A stretch of 64,000 bases of DNA from Bugula neritina (GCA_964035545.1 OZ037768.1:13888175-13952174), one strand, 5' to 3'; counted from the stretch's first letter, positions 11,946 through 23,880 are shown. Numbers and translations: made by a program. Notes: generated by a model from the letters alone, not told the origin.

Positions 11946-14900
11946 TCAACGTTCAAGTATCTGTGTATGAGATTGGAGAACACGTCTGCCTTTGGCGATG
12001 CCAGCATAGGAAAAGGCCGGGCAGCGCGTTTGCTGCACGTGACTAGGACTTTTTGCCTTGGGCCCATTAACTCCGCCCACTACTCCGCCCTCGTAAAAGT
12101 TGATTTTTACGTGGGGCTCACAACTCCCACAATTTACTGATAGTCTTTCCTTACGGCTGTTTGCTGGACTTTCATACTCGCCGCTTTGAACGCAGTCACA
12201 TACGAAGTCTTTCAAATATGCTGGGAGTTGTCTAGTACGCTGCCCTCGTTCCAGAGGAGTTGGTGCACTCACCAGTGGACTATCCAGTTCCACTGGCGGT
12301 GCTTCCGGCTCCCTAGGAACTGCTTTTTCTCTGATTTCTCCAGATGGAGCCTCGCCCTCCGTGGGGTTTATACTTCCGGATCCGACTCAGGTTCCGGGAG
12401 TGATGGTGTCAGGCCTGGTGCTGGAGGCGGCGGACGCACTTCTGCCGGTGGAAGCGGGCGCTCGTCTTTGGCCAGGTCCTCCTCCCGCAGCACGACCACC
12501 TCGTATTCGAGTTCATGTCATCATCGCCCGCGCGTTGTTGTCTGCCTTCATGGCTCCAACAACGGAAGAGCTTCTCTCACCGCGTACGGGCTAGCTCAAC
12601 ACGGCTTCAAGCGAGCCTCATTCTGGATAGACACCTGCCCGGAGCGCTCGATCTTGTAAGTATGGTTAGGCATCGCCTCGACTACTACGTAGGGTCCCAC
12701 GAACTTAGGCTGTAACGTAGCCGCCTGTCCGCGACGCCTACGGTAATTGACCATGCACACCCAGTCTCCTGTCTGATAGAGGGGTGGTTCATCGGCGTCT
12801 TCCTGCCGCACCTGCCACTGCCTTTCCCACAGCATTTTGTGTGCAATTCTCATCCGCTCTACCAGTTCACTGGCATACTCGTGAACTGAGTTGTCTTGCT
12901 CGGGGACATGGTAGGTAAGGTGGCCAAGAACTCGAGTCTCTCTCTCTGGAGCATCAGGAGGTTGGGAGTTTCACCAGTGCTGGTGTGTGGCGTCCTGCGG
13001 TAAGCGCGCATGACCTGCGGCAGTACCGAATCCCATTCCTCCTGACTACGTCCGAGGAGTAGACTCCGGAGTGCATCACCTTGTTGCGCTCCACCACCCC
13101 GTTATCTTATGGGTGGTAGGGAGTGGTCCTGCTTTGATTCACTCCCCAGATCGGCGGCAGAGGTCACTCATCAGTTGAGACTGGAACTGAGCACCTTGAC
13201 CAGAATGTATCTGTTTGGGAAGACCGAAGTAACAGAATACATGTTGATCCAGCACCCTGGCCACTGTTGGAGCCGACGCGTCTGGGATAGCCAAGGCGTC
13301 GGCCCACCTAGTAAAGTAGTCGGTTAATACGACGATCTAGCTGTTGCCTCTGGGGGTCAGGGGCATGGGTTTGACCAGGTTGACAGCTACCACTTGCCAT
13401 GGCCGTCCAGCATAAAACCCCCGTCGTCCCGCTTCACCAGAGAGACGGCCATGTTTGCTGGCCTGGCAGATCTCACACTGTCTTACTCTGAGTCGTACAT
13501 CACGCCCCATCTTGGGCCAGTACCACCGGAGTTGTAGTTTGGAAATCATCCTCTAGACCCCTGTGTGAGCCTGTTTGTGGGTGTCCCAAATTAACTCACG
13601 GCGTATGGCAGCCGAGCAGACCACCCTCCTCCTCTCGGAGTGTCTGCCGCTGGCAGCCAAAGTAATGGTCAGCAGACCATCTTGCCCGATTCGCAGCGAG
13701 TCCCAACGCTGGCAGAATAGCCGGAACTCGGGGCATCTCTGCCTCAGTTGTTTTTTGCTAGATCGTCGCCCTTCCTTTTTGGCCCGATACACGTCTGCCA
13801 CCACTCCGGGGAAGTTTTCCTGGAGCTTCCTCAGCTCTTGGACATTATCGGCCAAAACAGGGTTGGCGTGGAGGCTTTGCACCGCCTCTGAATACTTGTC
13901 AGCTATCGGCTTGAGTTGACTCTGGTCCCAGTCATACTCTGCTCCCTGGTGAGCCAGTGTCTCCAACTCGGATCCTGGGGGACTTCCATCTCTCTTCTCG
14001 ATGTTGAGACACTGCTTACAACTTCCGTCTGGCCGCCAACTCAGCCCATCCGCATTGCTGTGCTTCTTACCTGGTCGATGTTCAATCCGGTAAGAAAACT
14101 TGGCTAGGATCTCGAGCCACCAAGCGACCTGACTGGATGGTTCGGCTCTCTTGCACAACTAAATCAAGGAGGCATGGTCCGTACGCAGCCGAAACTTCCT
14201 GCCGTACAGATAAGGTCAGAAGTGCTTCACTGATTTGATTACTGCCAACAACTCCTTTCGGGTAGTGCAGTAATTTCGTTCAGTGGGTGAGAGAGACTTG
14301 CTGTAGTAAGCTACTACTACTTCTCAGCCTTCCTGCACTTGTGACAGCACAGTGCCAACGTTCTGGTCACTGGCGTTCGTGTCCAAGATATACTTCAGAG
14401 CGGGGTCTGGGTATGCTAAGACGGGTGCTGCCAGCAGACAACATTTGAGGCGATCGAACGCCTGTTGTTCGACTGGGGACCACTGCCACACCACCCCCTT
14501 TGCGGTTAGCCAGTTTAACGGCTGTGCTATCTCCGCAAAGTCTGGTGTGTACTGCCGATAATACCCTACCACACCCAGAAATGCCCGTAGTCCGGTCAAG
14601 TCCTGGGGGGGGGGGTGACCCAGTCTTCTATAGCCAGCACCTTTTCAGGATCCGTCGCCACGCCGTTTCAGCCAACGACGTGCCTCAGGTATTTAACCTC
14701 TGGCTGCAACAGAGCGCACTTGGAAGGTTTCAGCTTCAGACCGGCACCTCTGAGTCTTTCAAAAACCTCCCTCAGACGACTGACATGTGTCTTGAAGTCT
14801 GGGGAGATCACGATGATGTTATCGAGGTAGATCAGCAGTGTCTTTCAGTGAAGTACGCTAAGGACTTGTTCCATCAGCCTCTGGAAAGTGGCCGGAGCGG

Positions 14901-15664
14901 AGGTTAGCCCAAACGGCAGCCCCTTCCACTTCCATAGTTCGTCCCGTGTAATGAACGCCGCCTTCTTTTGAGCGTCGGGACTCAGAGGAACCTGCCAGTA
15001 CTCGCTCAACAAGTCTAACATACTGAAGTACTTGCTGCCGGCTAAGGCATTCAAGGATTCATCAATACGGGGTAGAGGGTAGGCGTCCTGTATGGTCACG
15101 CTATTGAGTTTGCAGTAATCCACACAGAACCGCCAACTTCCGTCTTTCTTCCGGACCAAGACGACCGGCGAGCTCCATGCGCTATGAGCTGGCTCTGTGA
15201 GGCCGCGGTCCAGAAGATCTCGGACTTGTCGGCTGACCTCCTTTTCCTTCTCCAGCCCCAACTTGCGCGTGGGTTGCCGAATAGAAACTGTCCCCGCAGC
15301 CAGCGATATCTCATGACGGATAGCTCGTGTCAGTCCCACGTCATGGTCTCCGCTGCTAAACACGTCGTTATACTCTGGTAGCAACTTCGCCATAGCCTGG
15401 TGTTCCTCGTTGCTCACTCAGTCGTCACAGGCTGTCTCATACAACTTATTGACGTGTGGCGGAACAGTCCCCTGCCCTTTGGGCGGGTGCTGTTGGGGAC
15501 CCTCTGTCGTATCTCCCAACAACGGTCCTACGTCCTCTTTCTGGACAAAGTGGAAACGACCCAGCATGGACTCTGCCGGTAGCTTTACCGACTCTGTGAA
15601 GGGGTTGACACACTGCACTAAAATCTCTCCTCGCGTAGTCAGCTGATTGAGACTGCTGGCAAGC
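11946..15664 (-). pseudogene. Element A pol remnant
   Basis: In sense order the region carries the spacer after the protease (15,418-15,664), RT (14,845-15,417 and on), RNase H (about 14,100-14,600, with the DTNASD motif), an RNase H end and integrase zinc region (13,337-14,158), the integrase C-terminal region (12,596-12,853) and the Pol tail (11,946-12,293). The tail keeps the GSCEPH and INFYEGG segments seen in element D. RT has YLDN in place of YLDD. Multiple frame changes, including one at a run of G near 14,608, make it non-functional. Confidence 0.85.
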
Positions 15665-15884
15665 TGGATTCTAGTGTTTAGACATTTGCATGGACCTGAT
15701 ATTTTTCTTATGTTAATTTCGGGCAACTGGATGTGATCCTTTTTTGTAATATTATTATAAATATACCTATCTTTCTCACGCTGAAGCTTGTGTAATTCCT
15801 CTCGGGTTACGTAACTCGACCAATACCATAATTGCATGCAGTAGAATCCAGCACAATGCAATAATTCTGGAAATTATTACACTT
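15665..15884. other. Spacer between head-to-head element fragments A and C
   Basis: These 220 bp match neither element. One minus-strand frame is open across the junction into A (with an SSYVTREELHKL-like peptide), but I do not recognise it. It could be a fragment of another repeat or the pre-insertion sequence. Confidence 0.4.
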
Positions 15885-15887
15885 CAA

Positions 15888-16080
15888 CAAGTGGTGGCTT
15901 ATTACAGTAAAGTTCTTTCGGCCCTTGAAAAGAACCACTGCCCTACCAAGAAAGAGCTCCTGGCAGTAGTTAAGACGGTTAAGCACTTCAGACCATATTT
16001 GTATGAGCGAACATTAAGACTGCAAACAGATCACGCATTCTTGATATGGTTGTGCAGACGAGCTGAACCTTCTAGTCAAG
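15888..16080 (+). pseudogene. Element C RNase H fragment
   Basis: One open stretch matches the element D RNase H: VVAYYSK at the start, a KKELLAVVK helix, HFRPYLYE, a TDHAFLIWL segment and RRAEPSSQV at the end. It is cut at 16,080 by the insertion of element B. Confidence 0.85.
16076..16080 (+). repeat. Target-site duplication TCAAG, left copy
   Basis: TCAAG immediately precedes the 5' LTR of element B and is repeated directly after its 3' LTR at 20,698-20,702. Five bases fit Ty3/gypsy integration. Confidence 0.93.
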
Positions 16081-16316
16081 TGTTACATATGCAATGGATG
16101 CTGCTACAGCCCTGACTATGACAATAAATAACAGCCATATAGCCATGAAGTATCTATTATAATTTTGTATTATGACCGGCTATCACTAAAAAGCTATGTA
16201 ATATTTTGTATACAAACAGTGAATTTTCTCTGAGGTAATTGTATTTGTCTGGAATTCAAATATACGACATTGTATGATATCTACATAAATTATCCTTTCT
16301 ACCCAAGAATACAACA
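16081..16316 (+). repeat. Element B 5' LTR
   Basis: The 236-bp LTR runs from TGTTACAT to ACAACA and matches the 3' copy with about a dozen scattered differences. This suggests a moderately old insertion. Confidence 0.93.
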
Positions 16317-16324
16317 GGATAAAT

Positions 16325-16340
16325 TGGCGACGAGGATGGG
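16325..16340 (+). promoter_or_regulatory. Element B primer-binding site (tRNA-Ser GCT)
   Basis: TGGCGACGAGGATGGG, starting 8 bases after the LTR, is the exact complement of the 3' end of animal tRNA-Ser(GCT) plus CCA as I remember it. The match continues for a few more bases. Confidence 0.8.
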
Positions 16341-16518
16341 ATTCTTCTTTTGAGTGGACAAAGTTACCAGTGGAGTTCTACATCTACTTCAGAGTTTGAC
16401 AGATAGAACTACCTACAGCAGAGGAATCTCGGACTGTTCAGAACAATACCAGGCTAGGCAATATCTACACTCTAATCGCCTTGTGAGTGACACAAATTAA
16501 TTTTCAAAAATTTTCCTA

Positions 16519-17160
16519 ATGGCAGAAGTTGCGGAGTTAGTAGCCATGCTTAAACAAACACAGGAAGACAATAGAAAATTAATGCAAATGCTAATGGAAG
16601 GGAGAAATGAACCTAAAGCATTACCGACAGTTTCTATACCTAATTTTCCGGCATTTGATTCGACATTAGAATTGTGGACGAACTACTGGACTAGGTTTAA
16701 CACTTTTGTAGCTGCACACGCTATTCCAGAAGACCGCAACCCAAAGATCTTCCTAACCTCTCAGTCAGCTGCAACATATAAGATTCTAGGAAACTTATCA
16801 GCTCAGATGACACCACCAAAAGACATCAATGAACTTACAATGGCAGAAACAACAGAATTCATGAAGGACCAGTTCGACCCAAAGAAGTTCATCATAAGAG
16901 AGCGATTCAAATTTTAGAGTGAAATGCGACGTAAACCAAGCGAGACTGTTCAGGAATTAGCTGCACGGATTCGGTCAGGACGCCACAACTTGTGATTTTG
17001 CTTCCATCACCAATCCACTAGATGAAGCTATGCGGACAAAATTCATTTGTTCTGTTAGCAATGAAGCAGTTCTAAAAGCGTTATTCAAAATTAAAGTTGA
17101 TGAATTGACCTTCACCAGAGCTGTGGAAATTGCAATTGAAACTTAAGATGCAGCAAAAGT
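16519..17160 (+). pseudogene. Element B gag remnant
   Basis: An ATG at 16,519 opens 132 codons ending at 16,917. The protein has an N-terminal helix with MLKQTQEDNRKLMQ and a capsid-like region with FPAFDSTLELWTNYWTRF. After the stop, Gag-like sequence (RRKPSETVQELAARIR) continues in another frame, so at least one frame break is present. Confidence 0.75.
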
Positions 17161-17177
17161 AGCCAAGGAAACTGCGC

Positions 17178-17999
17178 ATGGAGTTAAGGCTACAGGTGTC
17201 AACAAAGTTTAGACTGACAAAAAATCAACAAACAATGCTAGCAGCGTTTCTTCAACAAAGAAAGAAGAGACTCAAGAAAAAACTAGCTGTTACAGATGTG
17301 GAAAAAGACATTCAATGCAATTTTTGCAAAAAACTAGGTCACATAGAATCAGCATGCCAACTTAAGAAGAAATCAACATCAACATCACAACCTGTCAAAG
17401 TTATCACTTCTACCGTAAGAAGGATTGAATCTCTATCACAGTTACAACAGAAGTTACAGATAGAGGGTGTGGAATTCACTATGGAATTGGATACCGGAGC
17501 ATGTGAAAATTTCATCACTGCCGACATTTGGGAGAAACTTGATCGACCGAATTTGGAGCCAACAGAAGCACAGTACGAGTCAGCATCTAAACATCCTATT
17601 AATGTAATGGGACAATTCCAACGAGTTGCCAACATTCCTGATAAAGACAGTGAACAGATGTTGAACTTCGTAGTCACAAAAATACCACAACTAAATCTTC
17701 TAGGACGTGACGCTATACAAAGGCTACAGATATCTATAGACGACAAGATGAAGATTCCATGTACATCATCACCTACAAGTAATCCAGTGAACACAATTTT
17801 CCAAGATCTTAAACCTGACTACTCATTACAGAAAGCTTGCGAACAAGTTTGTCAAGAATTTCCAGATCTTTTCAAACCAGAACTGGGTTGTCTCAAAGAT
17901 TTTGAGTTGGAGATTGAATTCAAACCTGACTCGAAACCAGTATTCGGCAAAGCCAGACCAGTTCCATTCGCTATGCAAGATGATCTTGTCCAAGAATAT
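17178..17999 (+). pseudogene. Element B nucleocapsid knuckle and protease region
   Basis: The open frame carries a CCHC knuckle, CNFCKKLGHIESAC (C-x2-C-x4-H-x4-C), near 17,320-17,360. A retropepsin-type ELDTGA active site follows near 17,485-17,505. The frame runs into the beginning of RT (KPVFGKARPVPF) and is then cut at 17,999 by the solo LTR. The frame stays open into the LTR up to 18,086, but that part is not element B. Confidence 0.8.
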
Positions 18000-18465
18000 T
18001 GTTGTAGTTTTGCGGGTTATGAGAATAGACTAAGTAGTCTGCATGCCAATTATTGTGATGAAATAAAGAGTCTTGTTAAACTGTAATTAATAGTATTTAT
18101 TGCTTTCTTCATCTGTCAACTCCAGTGCAGTACTGACTTTAGATTCGAAAACTCGCACTTATATATGGTGGAATTCCCGCCACTAATGGGGGTCCGGAAC
18201 TTGTACGAAGCTCGGAGTTCCGCCGACCGACATCGGAGAGGATCCTGTCCGATCTCAGACAGGCCCCTCTGACCTCGTGTCTTTGGCCTCCGACTTCACA
18301 CGAGCTTCGGCTCACATATAATTACTATTATTAAAAGAAAAACAAGTGGCGAGGGAACATAACTCTAAAAACTATTACAGTAACTTAAAAACAAACAATA
18401 AAAATAGGAAGGCAATTCACAATTATTACGCTATTCACTACGCTAAGAGCTTAGCTATAATTACA
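18000..18465 (+). repeat. Solo LTR inside element B
   Basis: A 466-bp segment begins TGTTGTAG, ends ATTACA and is flanked on both sides by ATAT, a 4-bp target duplication (17,996-17,999 and 18,466-18,469). It contains a GC-rich block at 18,175-18,310 unlike its surroundings and no coding frame. A solo LTR is the simplest reading; orientation is assumed from the TG/CA ends, which are symmetrical. Its parent family is not otherwise seen in the window. Confidence 0.7.
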
Positions 18466-18469
18466 ATAT

Positions 18470-19130
18470 TTGAGGCATTAGAAAGCTACGCATCTGACTA
18501 AAAAGAACGCTGTTTGGAAGTGGGGATCTGAAGAAGAGTCAAGCTTTCAGAAACTTAAAAAGATGTTATGCTCGGACACAGTACTAGCTCATTTTGACCC
18601 TACCTTGGAAGTCGGGATTTCCTGTGATGCCTCATTAATGGGAATAGGAGCTGTTCTTTTTCATCAATACCCAGATGGATCAGAAAGACCAATCTTCAAC
18701 GTTTCAAAGACACTAACTGGAACTCAGAAGAAATACGGACAGATACACAAAGAGGCGCTAGCTATAGTGTTTGCACTAAAGAAGTTTCATCAATACCTCT
18801 ACGGCTGGCGGTTTATCTTGGTTACCGATCACCGACCATTATTGGCACTATTTGGACCTACAAAGAAGACGCCAGCTTTAGCAGCCAACAGACTAGCAAG
18901 ATGGGCACTGCAACTGAGTCAATACGATTATAGTATTGAGCATCGCACGACCAGCAAACATGGCAATGCAGATGCACTTAGTAGTCTGCCAGTTGGCCCA
19001 GACTTTAAGTTTGATGAGGAGGAAGATGGCGATGATATGGACACAATATGCACGATACGACTGATTTCTCAACAATTGAAGCCAACAGATCCAGGAGTAC
19101 TTCTAAAAGAAACCTTGAAACCTTGAAACC
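18470..19130 (+). pseudogene. Element B RNase H region
   Basis: After the solo LTR, a segment starting in the RT connection (KKNAVWKWG) leads to RNase H with ISCDASLMGIGAVL, then KEALAIVFALKKFHQYLYG, a TDHRPLLALF segment and SKHGNADALSSLP. The whole RT catalytic core between KPVFGKAR and this point is absent. Confidence 0.82.
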
Positions 19131-19199
19131 CTGTTCTGTCTACAGTAATTCGCTATACAAGAGAAGGAAGGCCTAAAACACTAGAAGAGACAAGCACAG

Positions 19200-20437
19200 A
19201 AGATGAGGACCAAACTCATAGTGCAGCTTACAACATACAGTGTTTCAAGAAGGTGTCTGGCTCACTCTCTATCTCAGATGGATGCTCGCTGTATGGTTCA
19301 AGAGTTGTAATACCGCTTACCCTTCAGCCACAAGTTCTGCAGATTCTTTATCTAGGACACTTTGGCATGCAGCGGATGAAACAACTCGCACGTTCTGCTG
19401 TTTATTGGCCAAGAATAGACGCAGACATCATGGATGCTTGTAAACAGTGCAGCTCTTGCGCTGAGCACCAGAATCAACCAGCCAAAGCTCCTCTCCGTCC
19501 TTGGATGATTCCAGAAAAGCCATGGAGTCGTACTCACATCGACCATGCAATCAACTTTCTGGGAAGCAACTGGCTAGTAATTATGGATGCATACTCAAAG
19601 TATCCCTGCATACATCCAACTACATCAACATCTTTGAAGAGAACTACAGAGCTTCTAGAACAAGACTTTGCACACTTTAAATATCCACACACAATTGTAT
19701 CCGACAATGCAAGCACATTCAAGTCTGAAGAGTTTCAAAGCTGGTGCCGGGATCGTGGAATAGTTCATCTATCTGGAGCCCCTTATCACTCTGTCACAAA
19801 TGGAGCAGCTGAAAGACTAGTGCAATCATTTAAACAGGCTCTAAGAAAATCTAATTTACCACCAAATCTAGCTTTGACTGAATTCCTGATGCACTATCGA
19901 CGCACACCCTTGATAGGAGGATACTTGCCCAGTGAACTGCTGAATGGGAGACAGATTCGTTGCAAAATTGATGTTCTGCCACCATCACCAGCACACCAAG
20001 CCCAAGGACGACAATCAAAAGAATTGGAAAAGTCTACAGACCAGAAATCCACTGTATCCAAAGTTCACACATATACAGTTGGAAGTCTTTGCTAAGCACT
20101 CTATTGTGGACCCCAAAGAAACAGAGAACCACGATGGGTCCCTGCTATTGTCACAAAAGTATTGGGACCAAGAAGTATAAATGTCAAAGTCACACCAAGA
20201 GGACCAATATGGAGACGTCATATTGAACAACTATTATCACGCTACGGAGTTGAGGAAGATTCTGAACCAGCAGACGATGTGAAATCTGAAGTTCAAATGG
20301 CTGATGTTTCAAATGACGATAGTACTGCTAACCAAACACCTCAACCATGGAGAAATCCCAGACTACCCACAGGCGGAGAGTATGGACCTGAAAATCTTAG
20401 AAGGTCAAAGAGATTGGCAGCTCGCCAAAATACATAG
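19200..20437 (+). pseudogene. Element B integrase and C-terminal tail
   Basis: The integrase zinc region ends CKQCSSCAEH. The catalytic residues are all present: Asp in HIDHAINF, Asp in IVSDNASTF and Glu in GAAERLVQSF. The open frame stops at 20,095, and the C-terminal region (20,162-20,437), ending in LRRSKRLAARQNT, is in another frame. Integrase alone might have been functional before this break. Confidence 0.82.
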
Positions 20438-20446
20438 ATGCATCAA

Positions 20447-20461
20447 GGGCTAGTGGGGAGA
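20447..20461 (+). promoter_or_regulatory. Element B polypurine tract
   Basis: The purine-rich GTGGGGAGA directly precedes the 3' LTR, the expected position for the plus-strand primer. Confidence 0.65.
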
Positions 20462-20697
20462 TGTTACATTCGCAACGGATGCTGCTACAGCCCTGACTAT
20501 GACAATAAATAACAGCCATATAGCCATGAAGCATCTATTATAATTTTGTATTATGACCGGCTATCACTAAAAAGCTATGTAATATTTTGTATATAAACAG
20601 TGAGTTTTCTCTGAGCTAATTGTATTTTTCTGGAATTCAAATATACGACATTGTATGATATCTACATAAATTATCCTTTTTACTCAAGAATACAACA
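20462..20697 (+). repeat. Element B 3' LTR
   Basis: This 236-bp copy pairs with 16,081-16,316. It begins TGTTACATT, ends ACAACA and is followed by the TCAAG duplication at 20,698-20,702. Confidence 0.93.
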
Positions 20698-22480
20698 TCA
20701 AGTTGCGCGTTGGCTTGGGATCTTGGCAGAGTTTTAATACTGGATCGAGCACCGACCCGGAAAAAACACAGTGATGCTGATGAATTGAGCCGGCGACATG
20801 GGGAGGGGTGTAAGCAATGCCTAAACATTGAGGGCAGAGATGGTGGACCCCCTTGGAAGAGCAGTTAGGGAGGGCAGGTGTATACAGCTGGGAAGGAGGC
20901 TAACTCCGGTCTGACCCTCCTTTTGAAACTGTCAACACCCTTCATGCAAACCCTACACTGCTCTGAAATGTCGGAGAGCTTTGTAAGCTTTAAGCTACGC
21001 TACCGGGGGTAGTAGCCGACTTAGTTCAGGCCAAGAAGGAGAGACGACAGCCTTGTGAGGTTGAACAACGGGTCAAGTGTGCGGAGTTCAAGTATTTCTG
21101 TGACCGTTTGGGCTCCCTCAAGTTTAATAGTGATGGGCTGTTGATGATAACGTTAGGTCTGGTGGTATTGGCCCAGGATGATCCGGGATGTCTGACTCCG
21201 GGTGCAGAAGTGTAAGGTATGCCAAGCTAGCAAGCATGGCCGCTCCACCACAGGGAGGCGTCACCTCCATACCAGTCGTCCATGGCAAGTAGATCTGGTG
21301 GGCTCCATGCCTACATCTGAGGGAGGTAATAACTGGGTACTGGTGTTAACTGACTACTTTACGTGGTGGGCTGATGCTCTGGCTATTCTGAACGAGTCGG
21401 CCACAACGGTGGCCAGGGCCTTGGATCAGAACGTGCTCTGTTGTTACGACTTGCCGGAGCAAATACACACTGATCAGAGTGCCCAGTTTCAGTCGCAACT
21501 TATGAGTGATCTCTGTAAAACGTAGGGGGTCAACCAAAGCCAGACTACCCCATATCACCCACAAGGAAATGGGGTTTTTGAGCGGAACAACCATATGCTA
21601 GGCGACTCTCTGAGAAGCCTACTACTGGGTAGAAGTCAGGAAGAGTGGGACTTGGTGCTGCCGCAAATCATGCGAGCATACCGTAGTACCCCTCACTCCA
21701 GCATACTAAAGACCCCAAACTTTCTCATGCCCAGTAGAGAAAGAAGGGTTTCTGAGCATTCAACCTACTATGTTCCTGCTCTGGAGAGCAGCGTCTACGA
21801 GTACAGGGATGAGCTCATTACTCGCATGAGGACGGCTCACGAGATTTTGTGTGAGCAGCAATGGCGGTTGAGGAGTGAAGACTCTGGCGACCTCCCCCCC
21901 AATTTGTATAAGGAGAGAGACTGAGTCTGAATGATTAGTCACTACCGGCGGTGCAGACAGGCGGCTAAGTTACAGCTGAAGTTTGTGGGTCCTTATTGTG
22001 TAACCGAGGTGATGCCCAATCACACGTATAAGGTGGAACGTTCGAGTCAGGTATCGATCCAGAACGAGGCCTACCTGAAGCCAGATGGGGGGAGCCCTGA
22101 CGCACCAGGGCAGGCTCCTCCATTCTTGGAACCCACGTGTTGTCCGACCATGAGAGGACGGGCTAGGGCTCACAGGGAGTTAGAGGTTATAGTGCAGAGA
22201 CCGGAAGAGGCAGCCGAAGAGCCGACAGACTGGCCCCACCACCAGTGGAGCTGGCCGACGCACCTGCAGTTCCCAATGAGATGGAGACTCTCTTAATTAA
22301 TGAGGATAATAGAGCTGAGGAGGACCCCCCGCACCAGAGACCCCACTCGTAGCAGTGGACTCAATGGTGGCAGCAGCTCTCCCAGTACCGTTAGAACATA
22401 GTCAACGTACTAGGGCTCCTCCATCTTATCTTCAGGACTTCTTTTGTGACTTGGTCGACATGCATACTATATTGTAAGTC
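20698..22480 (+). pseudogene. Element C pol remnant (RNase H end, integrase, tail)
   Basis: The sequence resumes the RNase H end (IEHRPGK) interrupted at 16,080, with several stops. Integrase is readable from 21,202: QKCKVCQASKHG, DLVGSMP, HTDQSAQF and a VFERNN-like Glu motif in the 21,540-21,600 stretch. The core is broken by a stop at 21,523. The C-terminal region continues to 22,296 in two frames. The tail around 22,400-22,480 resembles the YLKDFVCD segment of elements A and D. Confidence 0.8.
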
Positions 22481-22989
22481 GTCAGTCAGTACAAAAGAAG
22501 TCTGGAGAGCAGCAATTGAGAGTTGTATCTTCTAGTGGCGTATGCATTAGGTCAGCTGGAGGGTCAGCAAAGGCGGAGCCAACTCACCGGCTGAGAGGGG
22601 TGTTATGTAACCACTCTTGTCGTGTAGAGTGCCCTTTTCAATTGTAACTGTCGAAGTAACAGCATGTCTTTGTGAGCATTGGCAGCTACAGGCCTTAAAC
22701 AGACAGTATGACTGACACTGTGACTTCTTGTAGGGTAAGTCTAATAGTGAAATTCTGTTATTCAATTAGAATTTAGCCTAGTAGGCAACTACAGTCTCAC
22801 TTTATTATAATGATAAAGTTGGACTCCTGACGTCAGGTGATTTCACTGACGACTTGTAGTTGAGTAATCACCCAAATAGTTTATGGAACCAGAAGGTTGC
22901 TGATTATTCTACTCGGTCGCAGTGTCGTACTAACTAGGAGGAGTTTTCTACAAGGGAGTGGTGATTCAATAACTGCTACGGTTGAATCC

Positions 22990-23880
22990 ATGTGTTCTGT
23001 TGCAGGTGAGGCTGCGCCTGGGTCTCCCGGGATGCAGGCTTTATTAGATGCCCCTACTTCTTAATGGGAGGATATATCTCACGCTGGCCTGCAACTGCTA
23101 TCCGACCTGCACTTTGGTACCCAGCCGGCCGAACAACCACCCATAGATGCTAGTACAATGCAGGTGACCACCAATGATGCTCTAGCCTTGCCACAGGCTC
23201 TCCTCAAAAAGGTGAAATAGACCACCAGGCAGACGAAGATGTTGGTACAAGCGATCATAGGCCTGGAGACCAACAGGAAATGTGATGAGTGCCGGCGCAC
23301 CTTTTCCACCATAAAGCGGCTCTGCGTACACGTGCCGCAGCACTTTACAGTGACACTCTGCCCCTGTGGTGTCCATCACTTTTATAGAGATGCTATCCTC
23401 CGTCATCAAAGGACAAAGCAATTTTATGCCTATCACATATTTGAGGTGGATCAAGATTTATACAGAGAGTTTCAAGACTTAATTCTCTCCCACGTATTCT
23501 CTCCATCACGACAGGAATCATTGCTGCAAGAGTTTCCCAGTACTCGGCCAACAGTGGAAAATGACTCGGACGCCACTGGTTCCAACTTCAACCCTGTAGT
23601 CCCCGTGTTGGCTAAAGTGATGGTGACTCGCGCTAGTCGGTCGGTAAAGGAGTCCATCCAGCCACTCCCCTCTCAGTCGTTACCCACTTCCATGTCACGT
23701 CGGAAGAGAAGAAAGAGGTCCAAGGCTACGACAACCCCTGACGACACTATAAAGGCTAAAATGTGTACAAACCTGGAGAAGCTACAACAGCGCTTCGCCA
23801 GACTATGTAAGGAGCAACAACGGATAGTCTCGAAGCTAGCTCGGTTACAGGAGCTCTTCAACAAGCAGACCTCTAACTAA
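22990..23880 (+). pseudogene. Element C third frame: zinc-finger/coiled-coil protein
   Basis: From ATG 22,990 to TAA 23,878-23,880 the frame has 297 codons with two internal stops (about 23,062 and 23,218); the part from 23,239 is open for 213 codons. It carries CDECRRTF, a C-x2-C-x12-H-x3-H finger, followed by LCPCG, with a second finger whose last ligand is Phe instead of Cys. The C-terminus is basic (RRKRRKRSK) and then Leu/Gln-rich, fitting a coiled coil. It lies downstream of pol, as in A and D. The protein differs in most positions from that of D, yet the first finger is intact. Confidence 0.75.

Larger units (their letters stand above)
10027..15664 (-). mobile_element. Ty3/gypsy element A, decayed, 5'-truncated
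   Basis: This is a minus-strand relative of the intact element D. In sense order it retains the end of the protease region, reverse transcriptase, RNase H, integrase, a long Pol C-terminal tail, a third zinc-finger frame and a 3' LTR. It stops abruptly at about 15,664, so gag and the 5' LTR are missing. Frameshifts and stops occur throughout. In the RT active site the motif reads YLDN rather than YLDD, near 14,823. It lies head-to-head with element C, with about 220 bp between them. Confidence 0.88.
16081..20697 (+). mobile_element. Ty3/gypsy element B (Mag-like), complete ends, internally deleted
   Basis: The element is bounded by 236-bp LTRs (16,081-16,316 and 20,462-20,697) that begin TGTTACAT and end ACAACA, flanked by TCAAG. 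A primer-binding site complementary to tRNA-Ser(GCT) and a purine tract (GTGGGGAGA) before the 3' LTR are present. Gag, nucleocapsid zinc knuckle, protease, RNase H and integrase are readable, but the RT catalytic core is missing and a solo LTR (18,000-18,465) lies at the deletion. The element is non-autonomous as it stands. The tRNA-Ser primer and protein features recall the Mag lineage; this is inference. Confidence 0.92.

Noticed and set aside
12186-15646. Plus-strand frames opposite element A pol
   Set aside because: Antisense shadows; the minus strand carries recognisable RT, RNase H and integrase.
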